A DNA stretch of 64,000 nucleotides from Chrysoperla carnea. Taxonomy: Eukaryota > Arthropoda > Insecta > Neuroptera > Chrysopidae. The stretch lies in assembly GCF_905475395.1 (NCBI RefSeq), contig NC_058337.1, positions 30,032,983 through 30,096,982 on the forward strand, written 5' to 3'. Made by a program: the position numbers and the translations under genes. The notes under the pieces are model-generated. The model ran no database searches. It was not told the origin of the DNA and saw only the letters and a program-made list of their open reading frames with translations. Below, piece by piece: positions 49,616 to 62,166 of the stretch. How positions within the stretch are numbered: the first letter of the stretch is position 1; each line of letters begins with the position of its first letter.

Positions 49616-52600
49616 AAATTCTTGAACTTTATGCTGTTACATTAATTATGAAACCAAAATTAATATTACGTCCCTGTATTTCAAAAAAAAGCGAAAATAA
49701 AAATAATATTAATCCAATAATATTTTCATATCTATAATATTGTTATGTTCATATAACTGATTTCTTACGATGAAGAAGGTTATTTCAATTCGCACACACT
49801 AATAATCATTTTAAAAAATAAAGTTTTCCTATTTATTTAAATTAACATACTAATAATAATTAAATGCATATACTTAAATTACATAAAACTACCAGTTTTT
49901 ACGAAAATCAATTTTATTGTTTTTTAAACAAAGTTTTAAAAAAATAAAGCAAATAAATAAGGGATCAATAATAACTAAACGTGTTTTTTTAATTAAACAA
50001 AAAAAGAAAGCTAAATTAAATTTTATTCGTGGTAAGTGTGAAAATTTTCTAACTAATTTTTTAGTTGTTTTAATTATAAAAACTTCTGAGTGATCATTTT
50101 TGGCATATGTAGTGATTTTTAATAAAAGACAAGCTTTTTTAATGATAGAATGATAAACAAAGTATTGTTTACCTAAGTACAATTTAGAAATTAATTGTAG
50201 ATACAACATCTAATCACATGGCTTTCGAATTAGTCGCGGAAACGAGGCTCTGTAATTCGAAAAATATGAACAGTAAGACGGATTTCAATGCGGTTTTGTG
50301 CATTCGATTTATTAGAAATACAAATATACAATTCGATTATAAAAAATTAAAAATATGTAATTAGCATAAATAATACGCATTTTATAATTGCATTTTAAAT
50401 TAGCCGTAAATAGTAAATTCGCAATTCGGTTAATAGTGATGAACATGATTCCAAACTCGTTACACGGAGGTTTCTGGGGTCGCTGAACACAAAAATAGCG
50501 CGACAGAATCGATCTCCAAGTACCTGGTGCTCAGAATAAATGGTATCTTCGTTGTCCTCGAGAATTAGTGTAATTATTACGTGTTTTTTATCATACATTT
50601 TTGTACATGCTTCTTAAATATTAATTTCCTTATTATAAGAAAGGTGTACATTCGAACAATGCGTCGAATAGTATGTTTTGATAACTTACAAGTTGATTTG
50701 TTTGTACAGTTTATATTCAAAACCATGTTTAAAGAGTAATATTATTAAAAATTAGTTTTTCTAAAAATAGATACATTAGTATCAATTTAGTAGATTATTT
50801 AGCATTAGTTCCGAGCATATAATATTTCAGAATTCAAAATAATAAAGGATATAACATTGTAAAACCATAATTGCATAGTCCGAAAGTGAAAACAGAAAAT
50901 AAGGAATATATTTTAAAGCCATCCATTCATATATGCACTACAAACAAATCTGAGTATACCACAAATACTGTGATTTGTTCGTAGATTTATCCACCAACAA
51001 ATGTGGCTGTGAATGATGACACATACCTACACTCATACACTTATACACGCATATTGAATTAGTTTCTATTAGTATATAATTATGCAATCAACATAACTTC
51101 TAATCCGAAAAAACTCGGTACGTCATTCACTATCAGATTTGAATCTAAAACTATGAATCTGAGTGATTTGCATACGTACAAATCACATGTGTGATATCTT
51201 CTGCGAGGCTTGCATAGAATAAATTTAAATTAAAGGGAGATGAAGATAATTTTCATAGTTTCGAAATGAAATGCATTGATTTCTCATTTATTTTGGTACT
51301 TCCAAAATTTCATCATATCAAGAAATGCTTTCACAGGTGAAAAATTTCATCATCATCTCCGTGGATCGATTGATCTTTTAGGTACTTCAACCTTCAAACA
51401 AAAAATGTAGGCTGTGTAGGCGCACATCTCACGTAGGCATTAAACGTGATCTAGATTTTCAAGCTCACTGTACTCCATAAATGGTAATCAATAGATGATA
51501 GATTAAATAAGAAAGTTGTTTGAAAAGTTTTACCCAAAATTGTTTTTTCGTATCAAAATTGTTATTTCATATAATTGTTTCTGCGAAATCTATAGGCACT
51601 CTTCGAAAAAATATTTCCAATGAATTAAATCAAAGTGAATTGTTTTTCTATAAAGACCATTTTAGTTCAAATTGAATGAACAAGCTAAATTTTTGCTATC
51701 AATTACTGTCTAAACTATTCCGTTTATAAAAAAATGTTTCAAACAAAAACTGTTTAAAAACTGTGTATTTTTAAATAAAAACTTTCTAATTTAAAGCGCT
51801 CGTCTAATGTTTGCCAGTTATGAATCAGAGAGAGAGAGAGGTTTTAATTGAACCTGGAAACTTAGAACGAATTCGATGCCGGTATAAGATGTGTCTCTTT
51901 CAAACTAATATTTTTTGTTTGAAGCATTTTCCTCGATTGAATTTATTTGTCGAGTTTCAAGCATATGTCATCTTAAAAAAACACCCTGTATATGGTAAAG
52001 GGCGATAAATATAATTTTTGCCCAGAGCGGCCAAATAGTTAGATCGGCCCCTGATACCATACCAATTCAATTATCTTGTAGAATTGTTGTACCTTATTCC
52101 TGCGTAGTACAATAAAATTTATTCTCTGCTTCAACTACGTATTGTACAGAATGTTACCCAATTTCATACGCACTCAAAATGCTTTAGTTTTATTCAAAAT
52201 AGCAGATATAAATACTGCAATACTATAAATAATTTGTTAACTAATAAATTTAGTGAGAATTTTAAAAATTTTTCCCAAATTAGCTCATAAAATCAGAATT
52301 TGTATATGACTATTAATTTTATATGTCCAATGTCCGCGATTAGTCACCTAATTCTATAATGAACCGAATTTCAACTTTTATATTCGGGGGAAAAAGCTTT
52401 ATTAGACGGGTATACAGATAAACCGATAAAAGTGATCCCATAAGAACTCTACTTGCCCAAATGATTGAATGCCCAATTGTGATTATTTAGATTGCCCGAT
52501 TATTTTAAATAAATAAATGACTTCAAAAGTAGGCATATTGGAAAATGTGAAATGGATGATATGTTTTCATAGATTTCTCCAAAACTATTCGGTGGAAATT

Positions 52601-53202
52601 AAACCAAAAATAACTATTAAAATTATAGGTAAAACCGTAATAAACTATTGAAAAAAAAAAAAAACCCGTTGTGGCCGAAGGTAAATTATGTTATATTTTG
52701 AAGGTAAATTATGTTATAACTTGACAATATAAGACGAAAAGTAAGAATAAAATTTTCCATATCTGAAGTAATTTTCAAAATATCAAAAATTAAAAATTTC
52801 TTTTAATTATTAAGCTTTCGATATTTCGAAAACCAAGGTAGATATCGAAAAATACTTATTTTTCTTCTACAATCATGAAGTTATAACAAAATTCATCATC
52901 AAAGTTGAAAATACGATACAAATAATTTCAACCACAAGTCTAAACTTACTTTGGCGCTCGTACTAAACTTAAGAAACAGTTTGGATAGAGAAACCTTTTT
53001 TGGTATTTACGCTTGTTTTGATTTGTAAACAAAATGAAAAAAAAAACTTTTTAAAATTTTTGAGTACAAAAGAAAAAAAAGGTGTAGGTGTGGACATCCG
53101 ATATATTTCCTTATCAACCAATTATTGAATTACATTACCTGAATTTTTGCAGGTAATTAATTTAAATTAGTTTTCTAAAAATAACATTTCTTTTCATTAC
53201 AG
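49616..53202. other. Gene-free region upstream of the active M1 gene
   Basis: No host exon was recognised. A GC-richer segment at 50395-50598 keeps an open minus frame of 67 codons without a known domain and may be a repeat edge. The promoter and first leader exon of the aminopeptidase must lie here or further away but could not be placed. Confidence 0.35.
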
Positions 53203-53237
53203 CAATTATAGTGATCCAAGTATAATTGATAATAAAA

Positions 53238-56200
53238 ATGCCGCCGTTAGCGCGTGCAGAGTTTGAAATTGATAGTGCAAATTATCGTAGCAGTGATAAT
53301 GATACACATTTACGAATATCGCGAGATGGTGGATTTTTTGTGTCTTACGTAAAAGCATGCCTTTTTGCAATTATAATTATTGCATGTTTAATGGCTGTTG
53401 GATTGTTAACATACTACTTATCACCTGGTTATAGATTTTTAAGTAGAACTGAAGTAAGTTTAACATAATTTTATCTATGCATGCATCCTTCGTAATAAAG
53501 GTTTCATGATATTACAGTGTGTATGATTTCAAGGAGGTTCGGTCCTCAATTTCTTGATATAAATATAATTTAAAATTTTCCATATCTAACCAAATAAATC
53601 AATAAATAAACAAATTCCTTTTCTCTGAAGAAGGTTATAATGAGAAATAAATCAATTCAACATTGAAAAATCTCCCAGACTTGCACTTAAAAGATCTAAC
53701 ATAAAAAAATTAAAATTCAATAAATTTGTTAAAAGTTATTCCAATTTAAAAGTGATGGGTATATTTATGAACCACCATATGGTATACTCTCATCATATTA
53801 AGTGAAATTTACTGAAATTTTGGAGGCAGCATACCACCTGTAACAAGCCTTAGCTTTTTACTTACAAGTGAAATTTACAAAATTTAAAAAACCCTCAACA
53901 AATTTTCGGGTATGGAACCCTAAACTCACACTTGAAACATATCTAAGAACACTCTCCATTAAATTACCTTTCAAACGAAACCAAAAAAATCAAAATCGAT
54001 TCATCCGTTTAGGCACTTCGATGTCACAGACAGACACACACACACATAGCGGTCAAACTTATGAAATACCCCTTTTTTTAGTTCGGGGGTTAAAGAATAA
54101 AAATTTTCATATGCACGGAAAAAAAAAAGTGATTTCAAAAAATCAACGATTTTCCACTTTTTTTTACAGTTTACTCAAAAAATATACATTTTAGAGAGAA
54201 AATTAATATTTCCAAAGTTTTTGGGCGTAAAATTTTCGATCGAAATGTATATAATTTTTTCTTATCGTTCACATTTCCGGAAAAATCGATATTTAAATAA
54301 TATTTTCCGCATTTTTCCGCAGATTTTTAGCATTTATTTGAAAACTATGCATTTTAAAATCATCCCAGTTAAAAGTTATACTGTTTTATATTTAATTATT
54401 TGTATATATATAATTTTCACCACTAGACGGAAGAAAATAAACATAATTGTATGAACTGAATTTATATTAGGTTTTCGGTAGTACATACTATATTGCAATA
54501 AATAATTAAAAATAATAAATAATTTTATTATTGGTGTATGACTACAAGTTTTATTATATTTTCTCAAAACTTTTCGTTCATTCCCAAGATATACAATTGA
54601 ATTGAATTTTATCTCTTGAAAAATATAATACACCAATAATAAAATTACTTTATTATTTTTAACTATTTATTGTTATATAGTATGTACTACCGAAAACCTA
54701 ATATAAATTCAATTCATACAATATGCTTATTTTCTTCCGCCTAGTGGTGAAAATTATATAATCGTATATATGACTTGTAGGATAATATATTATAAAAACA
54801 TTAATACAGTATTTATACAAACATAAGTATGTATGGCTCGTATATATTTATTTGAACATCGATTTTTTCGAAAAAGCGAAAAATTGGGAACAATCAAGAT
54901 AAAATGCACAGTTTTAAGAAATATAAAGCCCAAAAACATGGAAAATTGTGGTTTTGATGTTTCAGAAAATATGAAAGATAAGATTAAAAAAAGTTTATGG
55001 ATGGACAAATCAATCGGAAATTTTACGTATAACTTTGAACTTATCTATTTCTTCTCTAAAATGTATAGTTTTCAACAAAATTGCAAAAGAATTCTAAAAA
55101 AACGTGGAAAATCGTTGATTTCTCGAAATTACCCTTTTCATTCTTCTGCCCATATGAAAATTTTTATTCTATATATAAAAAGTTAAAACTTGACATAGGT
55201 GGTATTTCTGATCTCCAAAGCTTTAGTAAATATCATATTAGGTACATTTTATATAATTTTATGAGAGGAGTAGTATAGGGAAAAAAATTTGTTGCTGATT
55301 AAACATTTTACTTTTCTTTTTATTTTAGGCAGCAATTGAAGAAGACGTAGATTTAGCCATATTAGATTTGGATTCACATCATTCATCACAAAATGAAAAA
55401 TTATACAGATTATCAAATAAAATAATTCCACAACATTATCGATTAAAATTTCATCCGATTTTTGATGAAGATCCAGATAATAAATTTACATTTACCGGTG
55501 ATGTAAAAATTACAATTTTAGTAAACGATTCCAACATCAATACTATTGAGTTTCATTCACAAGGTTTAGATATCAAACAGGACGGTGTTAAAGTTGCTAT
55601 GCTTATACGACAATCAGCACCATTAACGCCCATTTCACAAATAAAAGCTGAAAATAATACTACCAATGAAACTGATTTTATATTTGAGAATACTCGCATT
55701 GGGAATGATACTAAAACAGAAAACAATGAAATTGCAACAGAAACAATAACACCAGAAAATGATTCAATAGTTGAAAATAATTCGTCAAGACAAGTGACAA
55801 ATGAGAACAAAGAATTTGATTTAATATTTGCTTCGTCGACAAATATTAAAATTGTAAAACAAGAATATCAAAATGAATCTCAAAAATATATTCTACATTT
55901 GGAAACTGCGTTAAAAAAAGGCCGAAATTATACAATTTTTATACCTTTCAGTGGAGAGTTTGGTGAAACATTAGAAGGTTTTTATCGTGTTACATTACAA
56001 GATGAAGAGGGGAACACAAAGTAAGTGTTGTTTGATTTATTAGCGCATTTCTGAGAACAATAACTGTTCTTATAACGTCCCAAATGAACTAAAGTTTGAA
56101 TTTTCTAAATTATTAAATATATAATAATATATGCTACGATATTAAATCATGGTGGAAGCGACAAGAAAAATATTATAAATGGTGGAGGCATTTGGAAATA

Positions 56201-59200
56201 CTGTTTATCTAATATCTTAAATCTTAAAAATAAATTTGAGTAAAATATATTTCTTTAAAGCATACCACTCAATTTTACTTAACGGAAAATGCAAGCTCTT
56301 GCGTATTTCCAAATTTCATTTTGACGCCAAAACTTTACAAAATATCTTTTACTTCAAATTTTTTACAAAAATTCATAACACTAGCAATTACTGGACTTTG
56401 TTTACCCTGTTATGCCGAAATATCTTTAATTCTTCAACTAAATGTCGAACTTTTTCTTTGATGTCTCAAATCTATACACATAAAAAGCTTTGTCCCGAAT
56501 GACCGACTGACGGATCAACACACAGCTTAAACCGGTTATCTTAGAGACTGGAAACTAGGAGGGCGTTTTCTTTGCATGACGTAGGCATTCGATAAGAAAC
56601 TCTACGTCTAAGGGGGTAAAAAACGAGGGTAAAATTTGTTTGGGACAACATCCCTGGTGGAAAAATATAAGAAACCCTGAAAAAGTCTTAGGAACTCTAA
56701 ATAACTCTGAATTTCTCAACGCTTTTGTACTGTCTAATTCAGAGTCATTAGACAGTCCAAAACGTTGAGAAAGTCAGAGTTATTCAGGGTTCTTAAGACT
56801 TTTTAAGAGTTTCTAAGACTTTTCAGAGTTTCTAAGACTTAATAAGACTTATTCTTTCATCGAATATTTTTTCCACCAGGTATGATTCCTTCAAATTCAA
56901 GGGTCCAATCTACTTCAAATTTGGTATAAAGATTCTTTAACAAATTGATTGAAATATTTACATATAAACTGCTATAGTTTCTTATTAAAGTTCTTAATTG
57001 TTTGTGACATAAAGTTTGTCCATATAACTAAATCGGCACCATATGGAAAAAAATTTTTATTACTTTTTTATGAAGAAAAGTTAATCTTGATAAAAAGAAC
57101 TGCGTGGTCTAGAACGCAACATGTAATAATCAGATGTCAATTTTTTGCATTCGTATACGATATTTCTCAAAAAGTTAAAATTTTGCTCAAGAGTAAAGTA
57201 CCTTTAGTTTTTACAATATCGACAATATATTTATTGAGAGAAGTTGATTCTAATTGAAAACTACGGTCAGATAACCTACGTCATCCATATACCATGAAAA
57301 AACAGATTTCGTTATTTTTCTCTGTAATAGCATTGATTATTTATGTCTACTCGAAGTTTAATCTAGGATGTACTGAAATATTTTTGTATCTATATACCGG
57401 TATACCTTTAAATTATCAAAGCGAATACAGAAAGTTATTTACTAAATATAACAAAATCTATTTTTTCATGATAACATTGAATAAATAATAATAGATAATA
57501 TTGGATATCTGACCGTAGTTTCCAATTAGGATCAACTTTTATAAAAAAATTTTATCGAAAGTAACAAAATAAAAGCATTTAACTCTTTCTCGTAATACGA
57601 ATGCAAAAACTTGATATCTGATTATTTCATATTTCTAGGCCATGCAAGACCTTTTATCAAGAATAACTCTTTTTCATAAAACAAATAATTAAAAAAGTTT
57701 TCCATATGGAGGAATTAATTGGCCAAACTGCATTAAAGAATTAGATGACGAAGCCTAATACGAATATTCTAAAATTCACTCATTAACGCGTCGCAGTTAC
57801 TTTCTTTTCTAATAAAACTATGTTGAAAGCGTAGAGAAGAATAAATCATGAAAAGGTCAGGTTCCAGTCTTTTTTCCATTCTTCAAAAAATTTTAATAAA
57901 TTTTCTCTCAATTTTAATTAACCGATACGAATAATAGTTTATATTAATTATTGCGAATTTCTTACGAAGTGTTTGTTTACAATCTGATAATTAATATTAA
58001 ACAAATTTTTTATTGAATTCAAGGTTTCACATTCATATTTTTTTTTTAATGTTTTAATTAGATATTATGCAGTTACTCAATTCGAACCAACATTTGCTCG
58101 TACTGCATTTCCATGTTTTGATGAGCCAAAATTTAAGAGTACATTTGATATAAGTATTGGTCGACGTGAAGATATGGTATCATTATCAAATACTGATAAG
58201 AAAGCACAGGAACCAATGTAAGTAATTCATGTAATGAGCTGTTGCTACATTAGACTGAGACATATTGATGCACTTTTTCGCTATATTTTATTTTATTAAG
58301 TTCTATTGAATCTTTTAAATAGGCTCACTTTTACACACTCAGATTCTATTTTTAAGTTTCAATCCGTAACAGAGATAATAGGATCAAAATTGTAGGCCAA
58401 AAATGGAATGAGTAAGGCTATCAGATTCTAGATTTGTAAAACAAAATGTTACAAAAGGAAACAAACTCAGCATTCTATCTGATGATTAGGTGACATTTCG
58501 AGTACTTATAGGTTCAAGATTCCAATGTAAGAGTATCCTTGAATCGTGCTACGCACTCGTTGTGCAAATTTCGCAGACGTACATTAATAATGCTGTTATC
58601 CCACTAGTATCGTAAATAACTATTTCCATACGAGTGCAGCTTTATGCCGCCTACTAAGAGACAAAAAGGTACTAATTCAACAATTCGTAGACACTCATAT
58701 TCGTTAAATTGATCTTTTTTGCGATAGCGAATCTTTTAACGCCTTTATTTTGTCACACAGTGGAAAAAATAAGTTCAGTCCAACAAAAGTCCAAGTGATA
58801 TTCGTATATGAAATAACTAATTATAAATTTACATTTTACTAGGACTGATAAACCAACATACATTTGGGATCATTATGAAACAACTCCGGTAATGTCTACA
58901 TATTTAGTGGCATTTGCTGTTGGAGACTTTTTAAGTCACAATTTCACATCAAAATCAAAACAAGGTGTAATAATTACAGTATCGGCCGAGCGAAGTATTT
59001 TACCAAAAGAGAAAACATTTATAGAATATATTGCGGCACCTATTTTTGATTATTACATGGATTTATTTCAAGCTGATTATCCATTCAAGAAATTGGATAT
59101 CCTTATGTGTTCAATAGCTGGTGGAGGAATGGAAAATTGGGGTTTGATAACATTAAGGTAAATTACTCTGTGTGTTTTTAAACTGTGTGAATTCTAGAAT

Positions 59201-61129
59201 ATATACAAGCGAGATTATTAGATGCCAAATGTGAAATATTCACATATTATCTAATTCTTACTGCGGAAACTAATCAGTTCAGTGCAAAATTGTTTTAATA
59301 AAAAGCTTTTGGAAAAAATGATAATATGTGAAATAAAACAACTAAAAGTTGTTCTACTCGGAGGAGAGCATGTCATAAATTTAAGGTCTTAAATGTATAG
59401 TTGATAACCGATAAGAGATAGAAAAAGTTTCAATTAAAATGTTATTCTGTATAATATAAACAACTTTTGTTGGAAACTTTTTTTCGTCAACCTCGTAATT
59501 TCAGCGTAAGTCGATTGCAAAAATTTATCGACACTAGTTTTTTCATTCAATTACTACGAAAACTAATCAACTTTCAAATAAATTTTCCCAACAAAGTTTT
59601 TCTCTATCTCTGATTATTTTCAAAAATTGACCAACACACTATATCATATAAATGCAGACATACACAATTTCCTTTCGATTTGCGCTGTATTTATTAGATT
59701 TACGAAAAAAAGAGGTTATTTTATAAAGAAAAACTTTCTAATTTAAAGTTTCCTTGAATCTCCTATCAGTTCAGAGTATGAGTTGATTTTTAAATGACCT
59801 TAAAAGTCAAGGTCAAATTTATGACTTCTAAGGGGTGTTGTCTCCAAGTAGAACAACTTTCAATTGGAGCATTTTTTCCAAAAACCATTCGTTCGTTGAA
59901 GAAATTTTTAGCTGGGTTGTTTAAAATGAGACACCTCATATCAGGCCCGTGCGCAGGAATGATCCAAGGGGATGTTCAAACTTTGGTTCATCATTTTAGG
60001 TCATAAAGTCAATAAAAACTAGCAACTCTTTTTTCTAGTAAGAAAACATTTTATTATTTCAAAATGTGATATTCAGTTGCTATTTTCAAGTTAATTTTGC
60101 GAGATACAGAAAAAAAACTTTTCCCTAAACGCCAGAAAAAGAAGCATTCGGTAGACATTTGGAAACGCATCTTCATTGCAAATATATCGAGTGCTTTGAG
60201 TGAATTTTTGACGTCTCGCCCAGTTTCGTTGACCCAGATGTCAAGGGAATCATCGTACAAACTTGAAGAGCGTGGATCAAAACTTGTTGGATGTAACTTG
60301 CTGGGAAAGAGACATGAATTTGATAAAATATTGAGTTGGATTCAAAAATCGATCCTGTAATTGGGTCAAAATCAAATCGATGTACGGTATGTAGATTGTG
60401 GCCCGGAAATTATCTTCAGTTGAATCATTCTGTACATTCGAACGTTGACATTGTCGCGGGTCTTGGGTTCCACCATTCCCTATTGTATTCATCGCAGATT
60501 TTGAAAACGGTTTTGAAAATTTTTCTGAACTCTTCTTCAGCATTTCTTCTACTTTCAAACAAAATCTATTTCGCTGCATCGTTCAGCTCGATAGCCTTGC
60601 TAAGATTTTGGTTTCATTTTGAAGTACTCGACTCAAAGAGAAAAATATGCATGGATATTTTTAACAGCTAATCAGTGGAAATGCGTTTCATAAATGGCGT
60701 CATTAACAGAGCAAATTTATGTAAAGAGAACCTCAAAAGCCTCCCAAGCGCACGGGCTTGCCTGGTATAATACGACAACTAATGGAATAGTTCGTATCTT
60801 AACAATAGAAGGTAATAACATACGCATTTTTCTTTGGATTCATCCACCTATTATTCAGATACATTTGGGACTATCATGAGTTAGGGATGTACCCACAGTT
60901 TCAAACTGGATATCTAAATTTATTTACCGATATTTATATATTTAGCGATGACTTCTTAGTTGTCAATGATAGTTCTACCAATCAAAAAGTATTGGAACCA
61001 ATATTTACAGTGGTTTCACATGAAATTGTCCACCAATGGATTGGAAATTTAGTTTCAATAAAATGGTGGGCTGATGCTTGGCTAAAAGAAGGCTTAGCTT
61101 CATACTTCGAAATGTATGCTATGCAGGAA
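53238..61129 (+). CDS. Type II membrane M1 zinc aminopeptidase, 5' part (521 residues)
   Basis: A cell-surface metallopeptidase that should remove N-terminal residues from extracellular peptides. Exons (plus): 53203-53453 (ATG at 53238), 55329-56020, 58062-58217, 58843-59157, 60946-61129; junctions are GT-AG and in phase. An in-frame TAA four codons before the ATG fixes the start, and an acceptor at 53201-53202 implies an upstream leader exon. Residues 1-38 are cytosolic, about 39-62 a membrane anchor (ACLFAIIIIACLMAVGLLTY), and the rest extracellular. Motifs: FARTAFPCFDEP, GGMEN (449-453, for GAMEN), HEIVHQW (485-491) and Glu508, correctly spaced 18 residues after the second His. Residues about 167-240 are an unusual Asn/Thr/Glu-rich insertion with about seven N-glycosylation sequons. 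The remaining 400 or so residues, including the catalytic Tyr, are not found before the window end. It resembles aminopeptidase N, glutamyl aminopeptidase or TRHDE; specificity cannot be assigned. Confidence 0.93.
54395..54775. repeat. Foldback element in aminopeptidase intron 1, arms ~150 bp
   Basis: Left arm about 54395-54542 and right arm about 54629-54775 pair through ATAATTTTCACCACTAGACG, TTTATATTAGGTTTTCGGTA and AATAATTTTATTATTGGTGT. The loop is about 85 bp. The ends look like terminal inverted repeats of a MITE. Confidence 0.85.
56646..56887. repeat. Foldback element in aminopeptidase intron 2
   Basis: The ends are CATCCCTGGTGGAAAAATAT and its diverged reverse complement; inner pairing runs to TCTAAT/ATTAGA. 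The right arm has gained tandem AGTTTCTAAGACTTTTCAG units, making the arms unequal. Confidence 0.75.
57008..57733. repeat. Large foldback element in aminopeptidase intron 2, arms ~250 bp
   Basis: Left arm about 57008-57275 and right arm 57503-57733 pair from CCATATGGAAAA inwards; the innermost GAAAACTACGGTCAGATA pairs perfectly with TATCTGACCGTAGTTT. The loop of about 230 bp contains a 64-codon open frame (57294-57488, plus) with a hydrophobic N-terminus but no recognised family; it is probably chance. Confidence 0.8.
58218..58842. other. Aminopeptidase intron 3
   Basis: 625-nt intron with nothing recognised in it. Confidence 0.6.
59158..60945. other. Aminopeptidase intron 4
   Basis: 1.8 kb intron. 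The 3' part is occupied by the antisense hAT-like fragment. Around 59460 a CAACTTTTGTTGGAAAC core resembles the shared motif of the R1 family. Confidence 0.6.
59935..60640 (-). mobile_element. hAT-like transposase fragment, copy 3
   Basis: The minus frame at 60277-60579 contains EDNFRATIYIPYIDLILTQL then QDRFLNP, the best-preserved version of the hAT-type segment also seen in copies 1 and 2. After a frameshift the next frame (60054-60260) continues with DDSLDIWVNE. It sits in aminopeptidase intron 4 in antisense. Frameshifts show it is not active. Confidence 0.6.
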
Positions 61130-61314
61130 GTAAGTATTCTTTTAATTTTATCTGTGAAATGATGGTATTTATGGTTTTTTTCTTAGTAACATCTTCTAGC
61201 GAAAATTTTTTCTAAATGATAGTTTTTGAGTTAAATGTTTTGTCGTTTTAGGTCTTCAAGCTTGTAGAAGGCTTTAATGAAACAGTTGGTTGAATCAAAT
61301 AAAGTAAATTATCT

Positions 61315-62166
61315 TGATTCAATCAAATTAAACATGAAGGGGGTGAATGTTGCATCAAATCAGGTTTTTATATGTTTTTTGGAATGTTAAGGCAATGTTA
61401 AATCTAAGTTTTTGACCTCGGCAACGGACCGGATAATGCCGAAAAAAAAAATAAAAACCTCAAAAATTTTGACCTTATTTTAGTTTGTGCCAATATTGAT
61501 GGAAGGACTGGCATTTCGTCAAAAACTGTAGTGCGCATATTTTTTAAAGAAGATTTAATTTACAACATTTTGAGATCAAGCCGGTTTTTATAGGACCGAT
61601 AGTTTCGGAGATACAGCTTTTCAACCTTTGTCAATTTTTTCAAATTTACAATTTTTCGCAAAATTTTATCCTGTTCCTTAATCAAAAATAAATAACTTTT
61701 GTTTGAAACATTTTTTCGTCAATATCACTGTTTATCCGTGAAGGCGCAAATTAGGATAAAATTTGGGTGTCCATTTTCTCCAAAGCTATAGAGATAGGGA
61801 GTTGAAAATTTGCAGGTAGCTTCAACTAATCTTGTGTTCCAACCAAAAGTTTTTTTTTTTTTTTATAAAAAACAATTTTTACATTTAAATTTTTGTTTAA
61901 GTTTTTGTTTACAAGATGATATTTTAAAATCGTGTAACTTGCAAAAATAGACATTTTGAGAAAAAATAAGTCCTTCTGGATCAAAATCGGCAAAAAGGTC
62001 AAAATTTTCGAGGTTTTTTTTATTTTTCAAACATTTTGGCATGATCCGGTCGTCTGCCGAAGTCGAAAACTTGGATTTAACAATGCCTCTATATTGCAAA
62101 AATATATATAAAAAAAACAAAACTATCTGATTTGATGCAGCGTTCATTGTTTAATTTGATTAGCAT
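61315..62166. repeat. Large foldback element after the last visible aminopeptidase exon
   Basis: Arms 61315-61507 and 61973-62166 pair through TCAAATTAAACATGAA, GTTGCATCAAATCAG, CGGACCGGATAATGCC and AAAATTTTGACCTT. The loop holds two oppositely oriented pieces resembling R1 (about 61690-61750 minus, 61865-61918 plus). Confidence 0.8.

Larger units (their letters stand above)
56021..58061. other. Aminopeptidase intron 2
   Basis: 2.0 kb intron. It holds the foldbacks at 56646-56887 and 57008-57733, and no coding sequence is supported outside them. Confidence 0.6.

Noticed and set aside
50395-50598. 67-codon minus-strand open frame in GC-richer DNA
   Set aside because: No domain or convincing splice context; a repeat edge is more likely, but this could not be confirmed from one copy.
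57294-57488. Small hydrophobic open frame, possible secreted peptide gene
   Set aside because: It sits in the loop of a foldback element within an intron, without splice sites, homologues or codon bias that would support a gene.
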